A stretch of DNA of 17,325 nt from CAMQVM01 sp044433365 (GTDB lineage Bacteria > Bacteroidota > Bacteroidia > Bacteroidales > Rikenellaceae): the NCBI GenBank assembly GCA_044433365.1, contig JAWXTR010000068.1, positions 1-17,325 on the forward strand. The letters run 5' to 3'. The stretch's first letter is position 1; each line of letters begins with the position of its first letter. The position numbers and the translations under genes are program-made. The notes beneath the pieces were generated by a model, which was given only the letters and a program-made list of their open reading frames with translations, did no database searches and was not told the DNA's origin. This document shows positions 1 to 7,179 of this stretch, in pieces.

Positions 1-169
1 CCTCTTTGCGTATATCTTTAATAGAGCCTATCAGACACCCTCGCCAGTGCATCCATAGCAGTACAGGGTTGCGCTCATATTGCGATATATCTACGCCATC
101 GGTTTTTACCCACGTACCATAACAGTTAATAGACTCATCACTGATTACTATTCTTTTATTTTTACTCAT
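1..169 (-). CDS. Prohead protease-like protein, N-terminal part (runs off the window)
   Basis: The minus strand reads from ATG at 169 to the window edge without a stop, giving 56 residues. The start MSKNKRIVISDE is followed by GTWVKTDG, then SQYERNPVLLWMH near residues 33-45. An 'R-N-P-V-x-L-W-x-H' segment near the N-terminus is typical of caudovirus prohead maturation proteases, which cleave the scaffold and capsid protein during head assembly; that assignment is by family resemblance, since the catalytic part lies outside the window. The start is supported by a consensus leftward promoter at 188-219, whose start point falls about 10-15 nt upstream. The gene diverges from the terminase block, so head genes probably run both ways from this intergenic region. 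A Mu I-type protease/scaffold is the main alternative. Confidence 0.7.
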   Translation of the reverse strand, partial: MSKNKRIVISDESINCYGTWVKTDGVDISQYERNPVLLWMHWRGCLIGSIKDIRKE

Positions 170-187
170 TTTCGTTATGTTTTGATA

Positions 188-219
188 CAAATTTAAATCG
201 GCAAAAATCATGATGCAAA
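188..219 (-). promoter_or_regulatory. Leftward late promoter (Bacteroidetes type)
   Basis: On the minus strand TTTG (216-219) is followed by 20 nt and TAAATTTG (188-195), an exact match to TTTG-N19/20-TAnnTTTG. It would start transcription near 180, just upstream of the protease-like gene at 169. Its -33 box is the last part of the left arm of the 215-291 palindrome. Confidence 0.7.
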
Positions 220-291
220 AAAGTGTGTAATGGTTACATAGAAGTGTGCAATGGTTACACACTTCTATGTAAGGATTACACACTTTTTTGC
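215..291. repeat. 77-bp nested palindrome between divergent late genes
   Basis: Outer arms GCAAAAAAGTGTGTAA (215-230) and TTACACACTTTTTTGC (276-291) are perfect inverted repeats. Inner arms ACATAGAAGTGTG (236-248) and CACACTTCTATGT (258-270) are also perfect. The 5-nt joints 231-235 and 271-275 are placed symmetrically and the centre is 249-257. The left half also contains a 17-bp direct repeat with one mismatch (222-238 and 243-259, AGTGTGYAATGGTTACA). The outer arms carry the -33 TTTG boxes of the promoters on both sides, so a binding site for a shared late regulator is the natural reading; a cruciform or RNA hairpin is possible. Confidence 0.85.
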
Positions 292-318
292 GCATTTATC
301 ATTTAGTTATCACTTTTG
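287..318 (+). promoter_or_regulatory. Rightward late promoter for the terminase/portal block
   Basis: TTTG (287-290), 20-nt spacer, CACTTTTG (311-318). The -7 box differs from TAnnTTTG only at its first base. The arrangement mirrors the leftward promoter about the palindrome. Because the -7 box covers 311-318, an in-frame TTG at 316 cannot be the terminase start if this promoter is real. Confidence 0.6.
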
Positions 319-336
319 TTAAAAAGCAAAGAAAAT

Positions 337-795
337 ATGGTAAAAAAAGAGATGGAACAGAGCAAAGAACTTGCTCGTTTATACTATCATAATGGCGATT
401 CTCAAAAAATCATTGCTGAGAAAACAGGTGTTAGTCGTGTAACTATCGGTAAATGGGTTAGAGAGGGAGGTTGGGATACTATCCGTGCAACTAAAAACAT
501 AACACGCAAGGAGCTTGTTATAAAAATGATTAATGATGCAGCTGTAAAATTAGATGAGGGTTCGTTAACTGCTGACGAGCAGTGTAAACTTGCATCGGCT
601 ATCGAAAAGATAGATAAACAAACTAATGTTATAACTATTATCGAAGCACTCACCGCTTTTAATGAGTGGTTAGTTGGTCGTATGCAGATTGACAAAGAGC
701 TAACGCCCGAGCTGGTAAAGGCTATAAACCGATACCAAGATATATTTATTTCAGAGCAGTTTAACAAAGGAAAAATAGTGTACGATGGCGAGTAA
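337..795 (+). CDS. terS: Phage terminase small subunit-like DNA-binding protein
   Basis: A 152-aa protein from ATG 337 (ATG 352 is also possible) lying just before the large terminase and overlapping it by 11 bp (ATGGCGAGTAA). An N-terminal helix-turn-helix is visible in the stretch QSKELARLYYHNGDSQKIIA followed by EKTGVSRVTIGKWVREGGW, the pattern of small terminase subunits that recognise packaging sites. The rest is helical and charged. Position and HTH make the role likely: recruiting the packaging motor to DNA. In Mu-like phages the equivalent place can hold other small DNA-binding proteins, so the exact function is inferred. It is the first gene of the rightward late block, about 12 nt downstream of the predicted transcription start. 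Confidence 0.75.
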   Translation: MVKKEMEQSKELARLYYHNGDSQKIIAEKTGVSRVTIGKWVREGGWDTIRATKNITRKELVIKMINDAAVKLDEGSLTADEQCKLASAIEKIDKQTNVITIIEALTAFNEWLVGRMQIDKELTPELVKAINRYQDIFISEQFNKGKIVYDGE

Positions 796-2323
796 ATCAA
801 CACTTAAAGAGGCAGTAGAGAGGTGGAAGCAGCTCACGGAGACAATCCAAACGATGTCTATCGTAGACACCACCGAAACAGTAGCCGACCAGATATTACG
901 TATAGAAAGGGCACGTAAAGATTATGCCTATTTCGTGGAGTACTATTTCCCTCATTATTGTACAAATGAGGAGACTGGAGAGATTATTCCCTCTGCTAAA
1001 TTCCATATCGAAGCAGCCAAAAAAATCCTAAAAAACAGAAACATACGAGCTGTATTTAAATGGGCAAGAGGTCACGCTAAATCAACCCACGTGGATGTAA
1101 TGATTCCTATGTGGCTGATGATGCAAAAAAGGCGTGAAATTAACGTTATGGTGCTTGTGTCTAAATCGGAAGATGCAGCAAAGATACTGTTGGGTGATAT
1201 TCAAGCAGAGCTTCAATATAATAAACGATATATACACGACTTTGGAGTTCAGTATAACGCTGGTAATTGGCAAGATGGGGAGTTTGCAACAAAAGAGGGT
1301 GTAGCTTTTTTTGCTCGTGGTCGTGGTCAATCTCCCCGTGGACTTCGCTATCGGGATAAACGCCCCAATTATATTGTAATCGACGACCTCGACGATGATG
1401 AACTGTGCGAAAATGAAAAGCGTGTTAACAAACTTGTAGAGTGGGTAAAAGAGGCTCTATTTGGTGCGTTTAGTGCTGATGGTGGTCGCTTTATAATGGT
1501 TGGCAATCTTATAGGCAAATGTAGTGTACTTGCAAAAGTCTCGGCATCTAAGGGTGTGTTTGTTAGTCAGGTTAATATTGTAGACAAATATGGCAAACCA
1601 TCATGGAGTGCATATTGGAAACCCGAGCGTATTAAAGAGATGCGTGATTTTATGGGGTATCGTGCATTTGAAAAAGAGTACATGAACAACCCCATTAAAG
1701 AGGGAACAGTATTTCGCAAAGATTGGATAAAATTCGCCAAAATGCGACCGCTTCAACAGTATGATAGAATTATAGCCTATTGTGACCCCTCATTTAAAGG
1801 GAGCACCTCAAACGACTATAAAGCAATTAAAGTGTGGGGCAAAGTTGGAACTGAACTACACCACCTATTCGCATTTGTAAGGCAATGCTCCGTATCAGAG
1901 ATGGTGCGGTGGTTCTACGACCTACACGAAAAACTCCCAGATGGGGTGTTGTGTGGCTACTACATCGAAGCTAACTTTTTGCAAGATATAATTCTTGATG
2001 AATTTACTGTAGAGGGTGAGCTTAGAGGTTATCAGCTACCTATTGTAGGGGATAAACGCAAAAAACCCGATAAATTTCAGCGTATAGAGGCTATATCACC
2101 ACTTTGGGAGCGTGGGTTTGTATATTACAACGAAGATATGCAAAACGACCCTGATATGCTTACAGGTATAGAGCAAACTCTATCTATTGAAAAAGGTAGC
2201 CGAACGCACGATGATGCTCCCGATGCTGACGAGGGGGCAATATATCTATTACAAAAATACGCAAGAGTAGAGAGTTTCAAACCTACTTTTGGCAAGAGAC
2301 CAAAACCTAAAAATACGTGGTAA
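785..2323 (+). CDS. terL: Phage terminase large subunit (Mu gp28-like)
   Basis: A 512-aa packaging motor with both expected halves. ATPase: Walker A-type ARGHAKST at residues 94-101 and Walker B-type YIVIDDLDDDE at about 196-206. RNase H-fold nuclease: acidic positions in AYCDPSFKGS (D334), GYYIEANF (E395) and THDDAPDADEG (about 476-483). Length and order fit the Mu gp28 and related terminase families. It translocates DNA into the prohead and cuts it; in Mu-like phages packaging starts near one phage end and continues into host DNA. The start ATG lies inside the small-subunit stop region, so the two are translationally coupled. The DUF1320 gene starts 1 nt after its stop. Confidence 0.93.
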   Translation: MASKSTLKEAVERWKQLTETIQTMSIVDTTETVADQILRIERARKDYAYFVEYYFPHYCTNEETGEIIPSAKFHIEAAKKILKNRNIRAVFKWARGHAKSTHVDVMIPMWLMMQKRREINVMVLVSKSEDAAKILLGDIQAELQYNKRYIHDFGVQYNAGNWQDGEFATKEGVAFFARGRGQSPRGLRYRDKRPNYIVIDDLDDDELCENEKRVNKLVEWVKEALFGAFSADGGRFIMVGNLIGKCSVLAKVSASKGVFVSQVNIVDKYGKPSWSAYWKPERIKEMRDFMGYRAFEKEYMNNPIKEGTVFRKDWIKFAKMRPLQQYDRIIAYCDPSFKGSTSNDYKAIKVWGKVGTELHHLFAFVRQCSVSEMVRWFYDLHEKLPDGVLCGYYIEANFLQDIILDEFTVEGELRGYQLPIVGDKRKKPDKFQRIEAISPLWERGFVYYNEDMQNDPDMLTGIEQTLSIEKGSRTHDDAPDADEGAIYLLQKYARVESFKPTFGKRPKPKNTW

Positions 2324-2324
2324 A

Positions 2325-2744
2325 ATGTTTTTAACTGAAAATGATTATATCGTAGCATCAGCAGATGCTTTAAAAATATTACAGCAAAGTACCGAAGAGA
2401 AACGTGAGATTGCTGAAAAGATGGCTATCGAAGAGATAGCTAGCTATTTGAGGAGTCGGTATGATACCGATAAGATATTTTCATCTACTGGTGATGAGCG
2501 TAGTAGCGTAATTGTGATGTACGCCTGTGATGTTACTCTCTATCACCTCAATTCGTGGTTAGCCATGAAGATGGGGCATGATATACGTAAGGAGCGTTAT
2601 GAGCGTGCCCTTAAATGGCTAGATGGCGTACAGGCGGGTCGAATAATCCCAGCATTACCTACCGTAACAGGTGATGATGGAAAAGAAGATATTAACAACT
2701 CTTTTAAATGGGGTTCAGAAAAGAAACAAGGATATAATTGGTAA
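2325..2744 (+). CDS. DUF1320 / Mu gp36-like protein
   Basis: A 139-aa protein from ATG 2325, one base after the terminase stop. An upstream in-frame TTG lies inside the terminase gene and is not needed. The start MFLTENDYIV, the helical middle and the RYERALKWLDGVQAGR segment with following P and G residues resemble the Mu gp36 (DUF1320) family, thought to be a head or head-tail connection protein. In Mu gp36 lies in the head-tail region; here it sits between terminase and portal, as in other Mu-like Bacteroidota prophages. The role is inferred from family and place. Confidence 0.75.
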   Translation: MFLTENDYIVASADALKILQQSTEEKREIAEKMAIEEIASYLRSRYDTDKIFSSTGDERSSVIVMYACDVTLYHLNSWLAMKMGHDIRKERYERALKWLDGVQAGRIIPALPTVTGDDGKEDINNSFKWGSEKKQGYNW

Positions 2745-2746
2745 CT

Positions 2747-4021
2747 ATGAGCAAAAGACGAAAATATAACAATAGAAGTAGAGGTGTATCTTCACAACCT
2801 CAGCCACAAATGTTTGGTAATTTTAACCTTGCTAAGCCAAGTGATAGAGCACGATTGAAATCTACACTTATAGAGATAAAGACTCAAACCGAAGCTCTAA
2901 CGCAAAAAGATATCCGCTCATGGCGCAATGCTTGGCAAGTGGCATTAAATATTGATAATCCTAACCGTTGTCGACTTTATGATATATATCGTGATGTTGC
3001 GGTAGACCTACACGCATCAGGATGTTGCGACCAACGTAACGGTTTTTCCCTCTGCAAAAAATTTAAACTAGTCGACTCGAAAGGCAAAGAGGATAAGAGA
3101 GCCACTGCACTTTTAGAAAAAGAGTGGTTTTCGGAGCTTTGTAATTATATTTTAGAGTCACGCTACTGGGGTCACTCTCTTGTGCAGCTTGGCGATGTAA
3201 TAGTAACAGAGGATGGCGAAATGGCTTATAAAGATGTTCAGCTCGTGCCCCGAAAGCACGTAATCCCCGAATATGGCGTTATTGTTAGAGAGCAGGGTGA
3301 TGAACCATCTTTAGGCTACGACTATCGAAATACTCCACTTACCGATTGGCTTATAGAAGCTGGTAAACCTACCGATTTAGGACTATATCTAAAAGTGGCT
3401 CTACAAACTATCCCTAAAAAGAATATGTTTTCATATTGGGATCAGTTCGGAGAAATTTTTGGTATGCCAATACGTGTTGCAAAAACTACTTCTCGTGACC
3501 CTAAAGACCGTATGGCTATTGAAGATATGCTTAGCGGTATGGGTGCTGCTTCTTGGGCTCTATTTCCAGAGGGTACAGAGGTTGACATTAAAGAGACTAC
3601 ACGTGGCGATGCTTTCGAAGTTTATGATAAGCGTATTGACAGAGCTAATAGCGAAATTTCTAAGGGCATCCTAAATCAAACCATGACGATTGATAGTGGT
3701 AGTTCACTATCTCAATCAGAGGTTCACCTTGAGGTGTTTGAAAATGTTATCGAAAGCGATGGTGTGCTTATCCAACGTATCGTTAACAGTAAACTTTTAC
3801 CTCGTATGGTAAAGCATGGCTTTGCTGTAAAAGGTCTACATTTGGAGTGGGATAAAGTTATCACCTACACCCCCGAACAAGAGAACGCCACCGAACGACT
3901 ACTACTTGAGCATTACGATGTAGACCCTGCATATTTTACAGAAAAATATGGCATTAAAATAATCGGCAAAAAAGAGAGCAACACGCAACAGCAGCAACTT
4001 TCTCTCCCTTTTTTCGACTAA
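2747..4021 (+). CDS. DUF935 portal protein (Mu gp29-like)
   Basis: A 424-aa protein from ATG 2747, two bases after the previous stop. It has the layout of the DUF935 portal family, which forms the dodecameric ring through which DNA enters the head: N-terminal helical part, DIYRDVAVDLHASGCCDQRN, the aromatic MFSYWDQFGEIFGMPIRVAK segment (about 228-246), then the ISKGILNQTMTIDSGSSLSQ segment with a following helix (about 304-340). The C-terminus is Gln-rich and ends LSLPFFD. The last codons contain a T TTT TTC slippery heptamer and the MuF reading frame is open in the -1 frame across this end, so a fraction may be made as a portal-MuF fusion. Confidence 0.9.
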   Translation: MSKRRKYNNRSRGVSSQPQPQMFGNFNLAKPSDRARLKSTLIEIKTQTEALTQKDIRSWRNAWQVALNIDNPNRCRLYDIYRDVAVDLHASGCCDQRNGFSLCKKFKLVDSKGKEDKRATALLEKEWFSELCNYILESRYWGHSLVQLGDVIVTEDGEMAYKDVQLVPRKHVIPEYGVIVREQGDEPSLGYDYRNTPLTDWLIEAGKPTDLGLYLKVALQTIPKKNMFSYWDQFGEIFGMPIRVAKTTSRDPKDRMAIEDMLSGMGAASWALFPEGTEVDIKETTRGDAFEVYDKRIDRANSEISKGILNQTMTIDSGSSLSQSEVHLEVFENVIESDGVLIQRIVNSKLLPRMVKHGFAVKGLHLEWDKVITYTPEQENATERLLLEHYDVDPAYFTEKYGIKIIGKKESNTQQQQLSLPFFD

Positions 4022-4043
4022 GCCCTGCGGATTATGTAGGGCT
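4009..4043 (+). promoter_or_regulatory. Candidate programmed -1 ribosomal frameshift site
   Basis: In the portal frame the sequence reads CCT TTT TTC GAC TAA. T TTT TTC (4009-4015) is a slippery heptamer in which tRNA-Phe re-pairs fully in both sites after a -1 slip. A 5-nt spacer follows, then a stem AGCCCT (4021-4026) / AGGGCT (4038-4043) with an 11-nt loop. After the slip, reading continues RLSPADYVGLHKRAEQIYSS into the MuF frame with no stop. The fusion would be about 876 aa. Confidence 0.6.
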
Positions 4044-4077
4044 ACATAAGCGTGCCGAGCAGATATACAGCTCAGTG

Positions 4078-5376
4078 ATGGAGCTTGCCAACGACGATAC
4101 ACCTAGCAGTGTAGAGGTAGAAAAAGCGTTTGATGTAGCTGCTAAATATATACACTCTAAAGAGTCGTTTAGTAGTGAGATGCTAGTCGATGAGCCTATT
4201 GCAAACCTAATAGACAAAACAGTTGAATATCTATCAACAGGAATAAAAAAGGGTGTTGAAGAGCACGAACCATCCGAGCTAATGGTTACAAAGCTTGAGG
4301 AGAATGTAGGGGTATTCTCAGGTTTTAAAACCTTTCATGAAATGAAAGAAGCATCTAATCTTTTGTTGGATGAAAAAGGAAATATTAAACCGTTTGAACG
4401 CTATGCAAATGAGGTTCGAACATTAAACAACACCTACAATAAAAACTACCTTAGAGCAGAGTATCATTTTACAGTTGCTAGTAGTGAGATGGCTGCTAGA
4501 TGGGAAGAACTAGAGGACGACGACGATGGTCGCTACCTACTTCAATACTGTACAGCCGAAGATGATAAAGTAAGAGCTTCGCACGCTAAACTAAATGGTG
4601 TAACGCTCCCACCATCCGATCCATTTTGGGATATTTTCTACCCACCTAATGGTTGGGGGTGTCGTTGTGATGTGTCAAAGGTTCTTGGCTATCGCAACCC
4701 TGCAACCGATAGCGATGAGGCGATGAAAAACGGCTTAGAAGCTACTAAGGGTAAATATTCTGAGATGTTTAGGTTTAATTCTGGTAAACAAAAAACCGTT
4801 TTTCCTGCTCATAATAGTTACACCATTGCAAAATGTTCTACTTGTAGTAAAAATGGGTTGGAGCTTGCTAAAATTCCTAGTAATGAGTTGTGTGCTGCGT
4901 GTCCGATTATTCGTGAGTGTGCTGAGTATAGTCGTGTACCAACAAAGAGAGGAGTTGTAAGGATTCATAATAGCCATGGTAAATCAGAAGCAAAAGAAAA
5001 TATTAAAATTGCATCTTATTTTGCTGAGAAATACGAACACAACATAGATCTTCTACCTTTAAAAAATAAAAGTAAAGGGTCGGACGCATATAATCACACT
5101 TTAAAACGTGCAGTTGAGTTTAAAGAAAATGTTACTAATAGTGTTAACTCTATTGACTCAGCTATTAGGTCAGCTTCCAAACAGGCTAATGATATTGTTT
5201 TGTGGATTTCGTCAGATATTACAGAAGTTACGTTAAGAAATGCAGTTAATGGCAGAGTAAAGAGATGTAGCGAAATACAATCTATAACTATTGTTCGAGG
5301 TGGCAAAGATATAACTTATAAAAGAGACAGTATAATAGATAATGGCTTTAAAATAAACTGGTCTGATTTGAAATAA
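4078..5376 (+). CDS. MuF-type minor head protein with toxin-like C-terminal domain
   Basis: A 432-aa protein from ATG 4078 (GTG 4075 is adjacent). The coding frame is open back to 3958 without any ATG, GTG or TTG, and the extra stretch looks protein-like, so the N-terminus is probably supplied by frameshift from the portal. Domains: a helical N-part; the MuF head-morphogenesis domain (about 110-200, with CTAEDDKVRASHAKLNG and PFWDIFYPPNGWGCRCDV); Cys pairs at 253-258 and 272-281; then a separate domain at about 290-432. That last part has the pattern of BECR/CdiA-C-type nucleases: ENIKIASYFAEK, LLP, a VEFK acidic-basic strand, SASKQANDIVLWI, and basic strands at the end. Such MuF-linked domains are thought to be injected toxins. 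The toxin call rests on pattern reading only. Confidence 0.82.
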   Translation: MELANDDTPSSVEVEKAFDVAAKYIHSKESFSSEMLVDEPIANLIDKTVEYLSTGIKKGVEEHEPSELMVTKLEENVGVFSGFKTFHEMKEASNLLLDEKGNIKPFERYANEVRTLNNTYNKNYLRAEYHFTVASSEMAARWEELEDDDDGRYLLQYCTAEDDKVRASHAKLNGVTLPPSDPFWDIFYPPNGWGCRCDVSKVLGYRNPATDSDEAMKNGLEATKGKYSEMFRFNSGKQKTVFPAHNSYTIAKCSTCSKNGLELAKIPSNELCAACPIIRECAEYSRVPTKRGVVRIHNSHGKSEAKENIKIASYFAEKYEHNIDLLPLKNKSKGSDAYNHTLKRAVEFKENVTNSVNSIDSAIRSASKQANDIVLWISSDITEVTLRNAVNGRVKRCSEIQSITIVRGGKDITYKRDSIIDNGFKINWSDLK

Positions 5377-5390
5377 TCAAATCAGACCAG
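5358..5390 (+). terminator. Perfect hairpin over the stop codon of the MuF gene
   Basis: CTGGTCTGATTTGA (5358-5371), loop AATAA, TCAAATCAGACCAG (5377-5390): 14 perfect pairs including the last codons. No T-run follows, so it is a weak terminator at most; it may protect mRNA or cut expression of the next gene. Confidence 0.55.
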
Positions 5391-5401
5391 AGTCGGGGTC
5401 A

Positions 5402-5420
5402 GGGAGTGATAAACACTCCC
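5402..5420 (+). other. Second short hairpin in the MuF-virion morphogenesis gap
   Basis: GGGAGTG (5402-5408), loop ATAAA, CACTCCC (5414-5420). It follows the 5358-5390 hairpin in an 88-bp non-coding gap, the only sizeable gap in the rightward block. No gene, and no obvious immunity gene, fits in it. Confidence 0.5.
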
Positions 5421-5464
5421 CATCCACTTGCAAATATACAAACAATATTCCAAATAACAAAAAA

Positions 5465-6031
5465 ATGAGTTCAAGTTTTAAAAAAGAGGTAATTGATAGG
5501 TCACTAAAAGATATAAAAGTAGAGCTTGACAAAGAATTTAAGCAGAATTTCGTGCGCAAATCTTTCTTTGATGAGCAGAAATGGCCAGGGGCTAAATTTC
5601 CAAATACAAAAGGCTCTTTAATGCTTCGTGGCGGAGAACTGCGCCGAAGTATAAGATCAAAATTATCAAGAGGGGAGCTTGTATATGAGTCCTCAAAACC
5701 TTATGCACGTATTCATAACGAGGGTGGAGTTATTCCTGTTACAACCAAAATGAGAAGATTTTTTTGGTTTAAACATTACGAAAGTTTGTCGGGAGTGGTT
5801 TTAAGAATAAAAGATCGATCACACGCTAACAAACGTAGTGAGCAAATGAATAAAGAAGCCGAATTTTGGTTAAAAATGACTCATGCAAAGAAAATCACCA
5901 TCCCCAAACGCCAATTCATAGGCGAGGCAAAAGCAACCAACAAAATAATCAGAGAGATAGCCGAAAAGAACATCGAGGACTATTTCAATAAAAGCGAATT
6001 ACTAAAAAACGAATTACTAAAACTAAAATGA
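5465..6031 (+). CDS. Phage virion morphogenesis protein (Mu gpG / P2 gpS-like)
   Basis: A 188-aa protein from ATG 5465. The middle has the family's recognisable pieces: KFPNTKGSLMLRGGELRRSI (a 'd..p-L-x-x-T-G-x-L-r-x-S-I'-type stretch), then YARIHNEGGVIPVTTKMRRF, where 'Y-A-x-I-H-x-E-G-G' is typical, and IPKRQFIGEA near the C-terminus. These proteins complete the head-tail joint or tail during assembly. The C-terminal 30 residues are Lys/Glu/Leu-rich. It overlaps the next gene by 4 bp (ATGA), so the two are coupled. Confidence 0.85.
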   Translation: MSSSFKKEVIDRSLKDIKVELDKEFKQNFVRKSFFDEQKWPGAKFPNTKGSLMLRGGELRRSIRSKLSRGELVYESSKPYARIHNEGGVIPVTTKMRRFFWFKHYESLSGVVLRIKDRSHANKRSEQMNKEAEFWLKMTHAKKITIPKRQFIGEAKATNKIIREIAEKNIEDYFNKSELLKNELLKLK

Positions 6032-6582
6032 GAAAAAGAATCTACCTAGAGCTAAAAGACCGCCTAAAAAGGCTAATAATTAACGATAGTGGCGATATTG
6101 AGATGATGAGCGACAAAACCCTAGAGAGCATAGAGAAAGAGGGTGTATCGCCAAATTATGCAATAAAACATTTTGCCCTGTGGAACCGCCAAATAGAGTT
6201 TATCGGTGAAGAGAGTATATTTGATATGCCAGCAATATTTTTTGAGTTTGGGAAAGCTACTTGGCGACACCAAAGTAGAGGTTTGCAAGAGACCGATTTT
6301 ACAATAATCCTACACGTTCTTACTCAAGCAGTGCCCGAGGGGTACGATGGCGACCTTTTCCACCTCGACCTATTAGATTGTATTAATAAGTGTTTGCACG
6401 GTTACAGTACCGATTATACAACCTCTATAAGTCGTATAGCCTCAATTCCTTGTCACGACCACATGGAGATATTAGATAGTACCGAGATATTTAATTGTGT
6501 TTTATATGATGATTCAGCGGTATATAAATTGGTTAAAGTCAGACCCGATGCAGATATTGGAGTAACATTTAAAAAAGTGTAG
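6028..6582 (+). CDS. Mu gp37-like / tail terminator-like structural protein
   Basis: A 184-aa protein starting in the ATGA overlap with the virion morphogenesis gene. It has an N-terminal helix (RIYLELKDRLKRLI), a pair of strands around IEFIGEESIFDMPAIFFEF, the DFTIILHVLTQA strand, a helix DLFHLDLLDCINKCLHG and further strands. This is the fold order of small tail-terminator proteins (Mu gp37, lambda gpU type). I base this on position after the gpG-like gene and secondary-structure pattern, not on a signature motif. Last gene of the rightward block; its end overlaps the convergent gene at 6569 by 14 bp. Confidence 0.6.
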   Translation: MRKRIYLELKDRLKRLIINDSGDIEMMSDKTLESIEKEGVSPNYAIKHFALWNRQIEFIGEESIFDMPAIFFEFGKATWRHQSRGLQETDFTIILHVLTQAVPEGYDGDLFHLDLLDCINKCLHGYSTDYTTSISRIASIPCHDHMEILDSTEIFNCVLYDDSAVYKLVKVRPDADIGVTFKKV

Positions 6583-6790
6583 GCCAGTTAATTTCACTTG
6601 TTTTAGATACCACTTTTGGACTAACCGAAGCCTTTAAATAGTTGTAAAAAGTCTTTTCGACTATGCCATAAGTTGGGAAAATATACCTACGCCAAATCTC
6701 ACGATTAGACAGACCAGATTTTACATACTGGTCGTATATATCGTTTACCTCTTTTACTCGTTTAGCGTAAGAAAAACCCTTTTGATTCAT
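6569..6790 (-). CDS. Small HTH-like protein of unknown function
   Basis: A 73-aa basic protein (MNQKGFSYAKRVKEVNDIYD). The middle, YVKSGLSNREIWRRYIFPTY and then GIVEKTFYNYLKASV, resembles a helix-turn-helix of the type used to recognise DNA, so a regulatory role is plausible. It has its own consensus promoter (6822-6852) and lies beyond the terminator of the early operon, so it is expressed apart from that operon. It converges on the rightward block, overlapping its last gene by 14 bp; its transcript would be antisense to the end of the head genes. No family is recognised with certainty. Confidence 0.65.
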   Translation of the reverse strand: MNQKGFSYAKRVKEVNDIYDQYVKSGLSNREIWRRYIFPTYGIVEKTFYNYLKASVSPKVVSKTSEINWPTLF

Positions 6791-6821
6791 TTGTATAAAA
6801 ATAGGATGCGTTAGAATAACA

Positions 6822-6852
6822 CAAAGTTACAAAATATCTCTTATAAACCAAA
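6822..6852 (-). promoter_or_regulatory. Promoter of the small leftward HTH-like gene
   Basis: Minus strand: TTTG (6849-6852), 19 nt, TAACTTTG (6822-6829), an exact consensus match. The predicted start near 6815 leaves a 20-25 nt leader. The -33 box overlaps the T-run of the neighbouring terminator. Confidence 0.65.
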
Positions 6853-6889
6853 AACCTCACTGTAAAAGATGCTTTACAGTGAGGTTTTT
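6850..6889. terminator. Bidirectional intrinsic terminator at the end of the early operon
   Basis: Stem AAAAACCTCACTGTAAA (6850-6866) and its perfect complement (6873-6889) around a 6-nt loop AGATGC. T-runs follow the GC part on both strands. It ends the leftward early transcript after the 6925 gene and would also stop rightward late transcription. Confidence 0.85.
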
Positions 6890-6924
6890 GCTATTATTGT
6901 AAAATTGCTTCATTTTTGAGATGG

Positions 6925-7179
6925 TTACAAATCTACACTATTTCGATTTTCAATATACTCAGCAAACTCAAGAGCAGCCATAGCCAAAGCTCTTAATTTT
7001 GGAGCAGCTTCAGCAGCTTCATGGGGATTGTTAAGATCTCCCCGAAGTCGAACACCGCCTATACAGTCATGAACTCTAAAGATATAGTTACCATCGGGCA
7101 TTATCTTAGCGTGATACATTGCGCAGCTCCGCAAAGAGTCGGGCAATAGAAAGCCTTTTTTATTGTAATTTAAATTCAT
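6925..7179 (-). CDS. Hypothetical protein, last gene of the early operon
   Basis: An 84-aa protein with no recognised family. After a basic start (MNLNYNKKGFLLPDSLR) come strand-like pieces (YHAKIMPDGNYIFRVHDCIG) and a long Ala-rich helix (HEAAEAAPKLRALAMAALEF). It overlaps the zinc-finger gene upstream by 20 bp, suggesting coupled expression. The early terminator follows 35 bp after the stop. Confidence 0.65.
   Translation of the reverse strand: MNLNYNKKGFLLPDSLRSCAMYHAKIMPDGNYIFRVHDCIGGVRLRGDLNNPHEAAEAAPKLRALAMAALEFAEYIENRNSVDL

Noticed and set aside
215..291. CRISPR-like or intrinsic terminator reading of the palindrome
   Set aside because: No repeat-spacer periodicity, and it lies between divergent starts where no transcript needs to end.
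316..339. TTG start for the small terminase
   Set aside because: Would lie in the -7 box of the rightward promoter; ATG 337 is adequate.
402..803. 133-aa leftward ORF opposite the small terminase
   Set aside because: Antisense shadow of a gene with a clear HTH and operon overlap.
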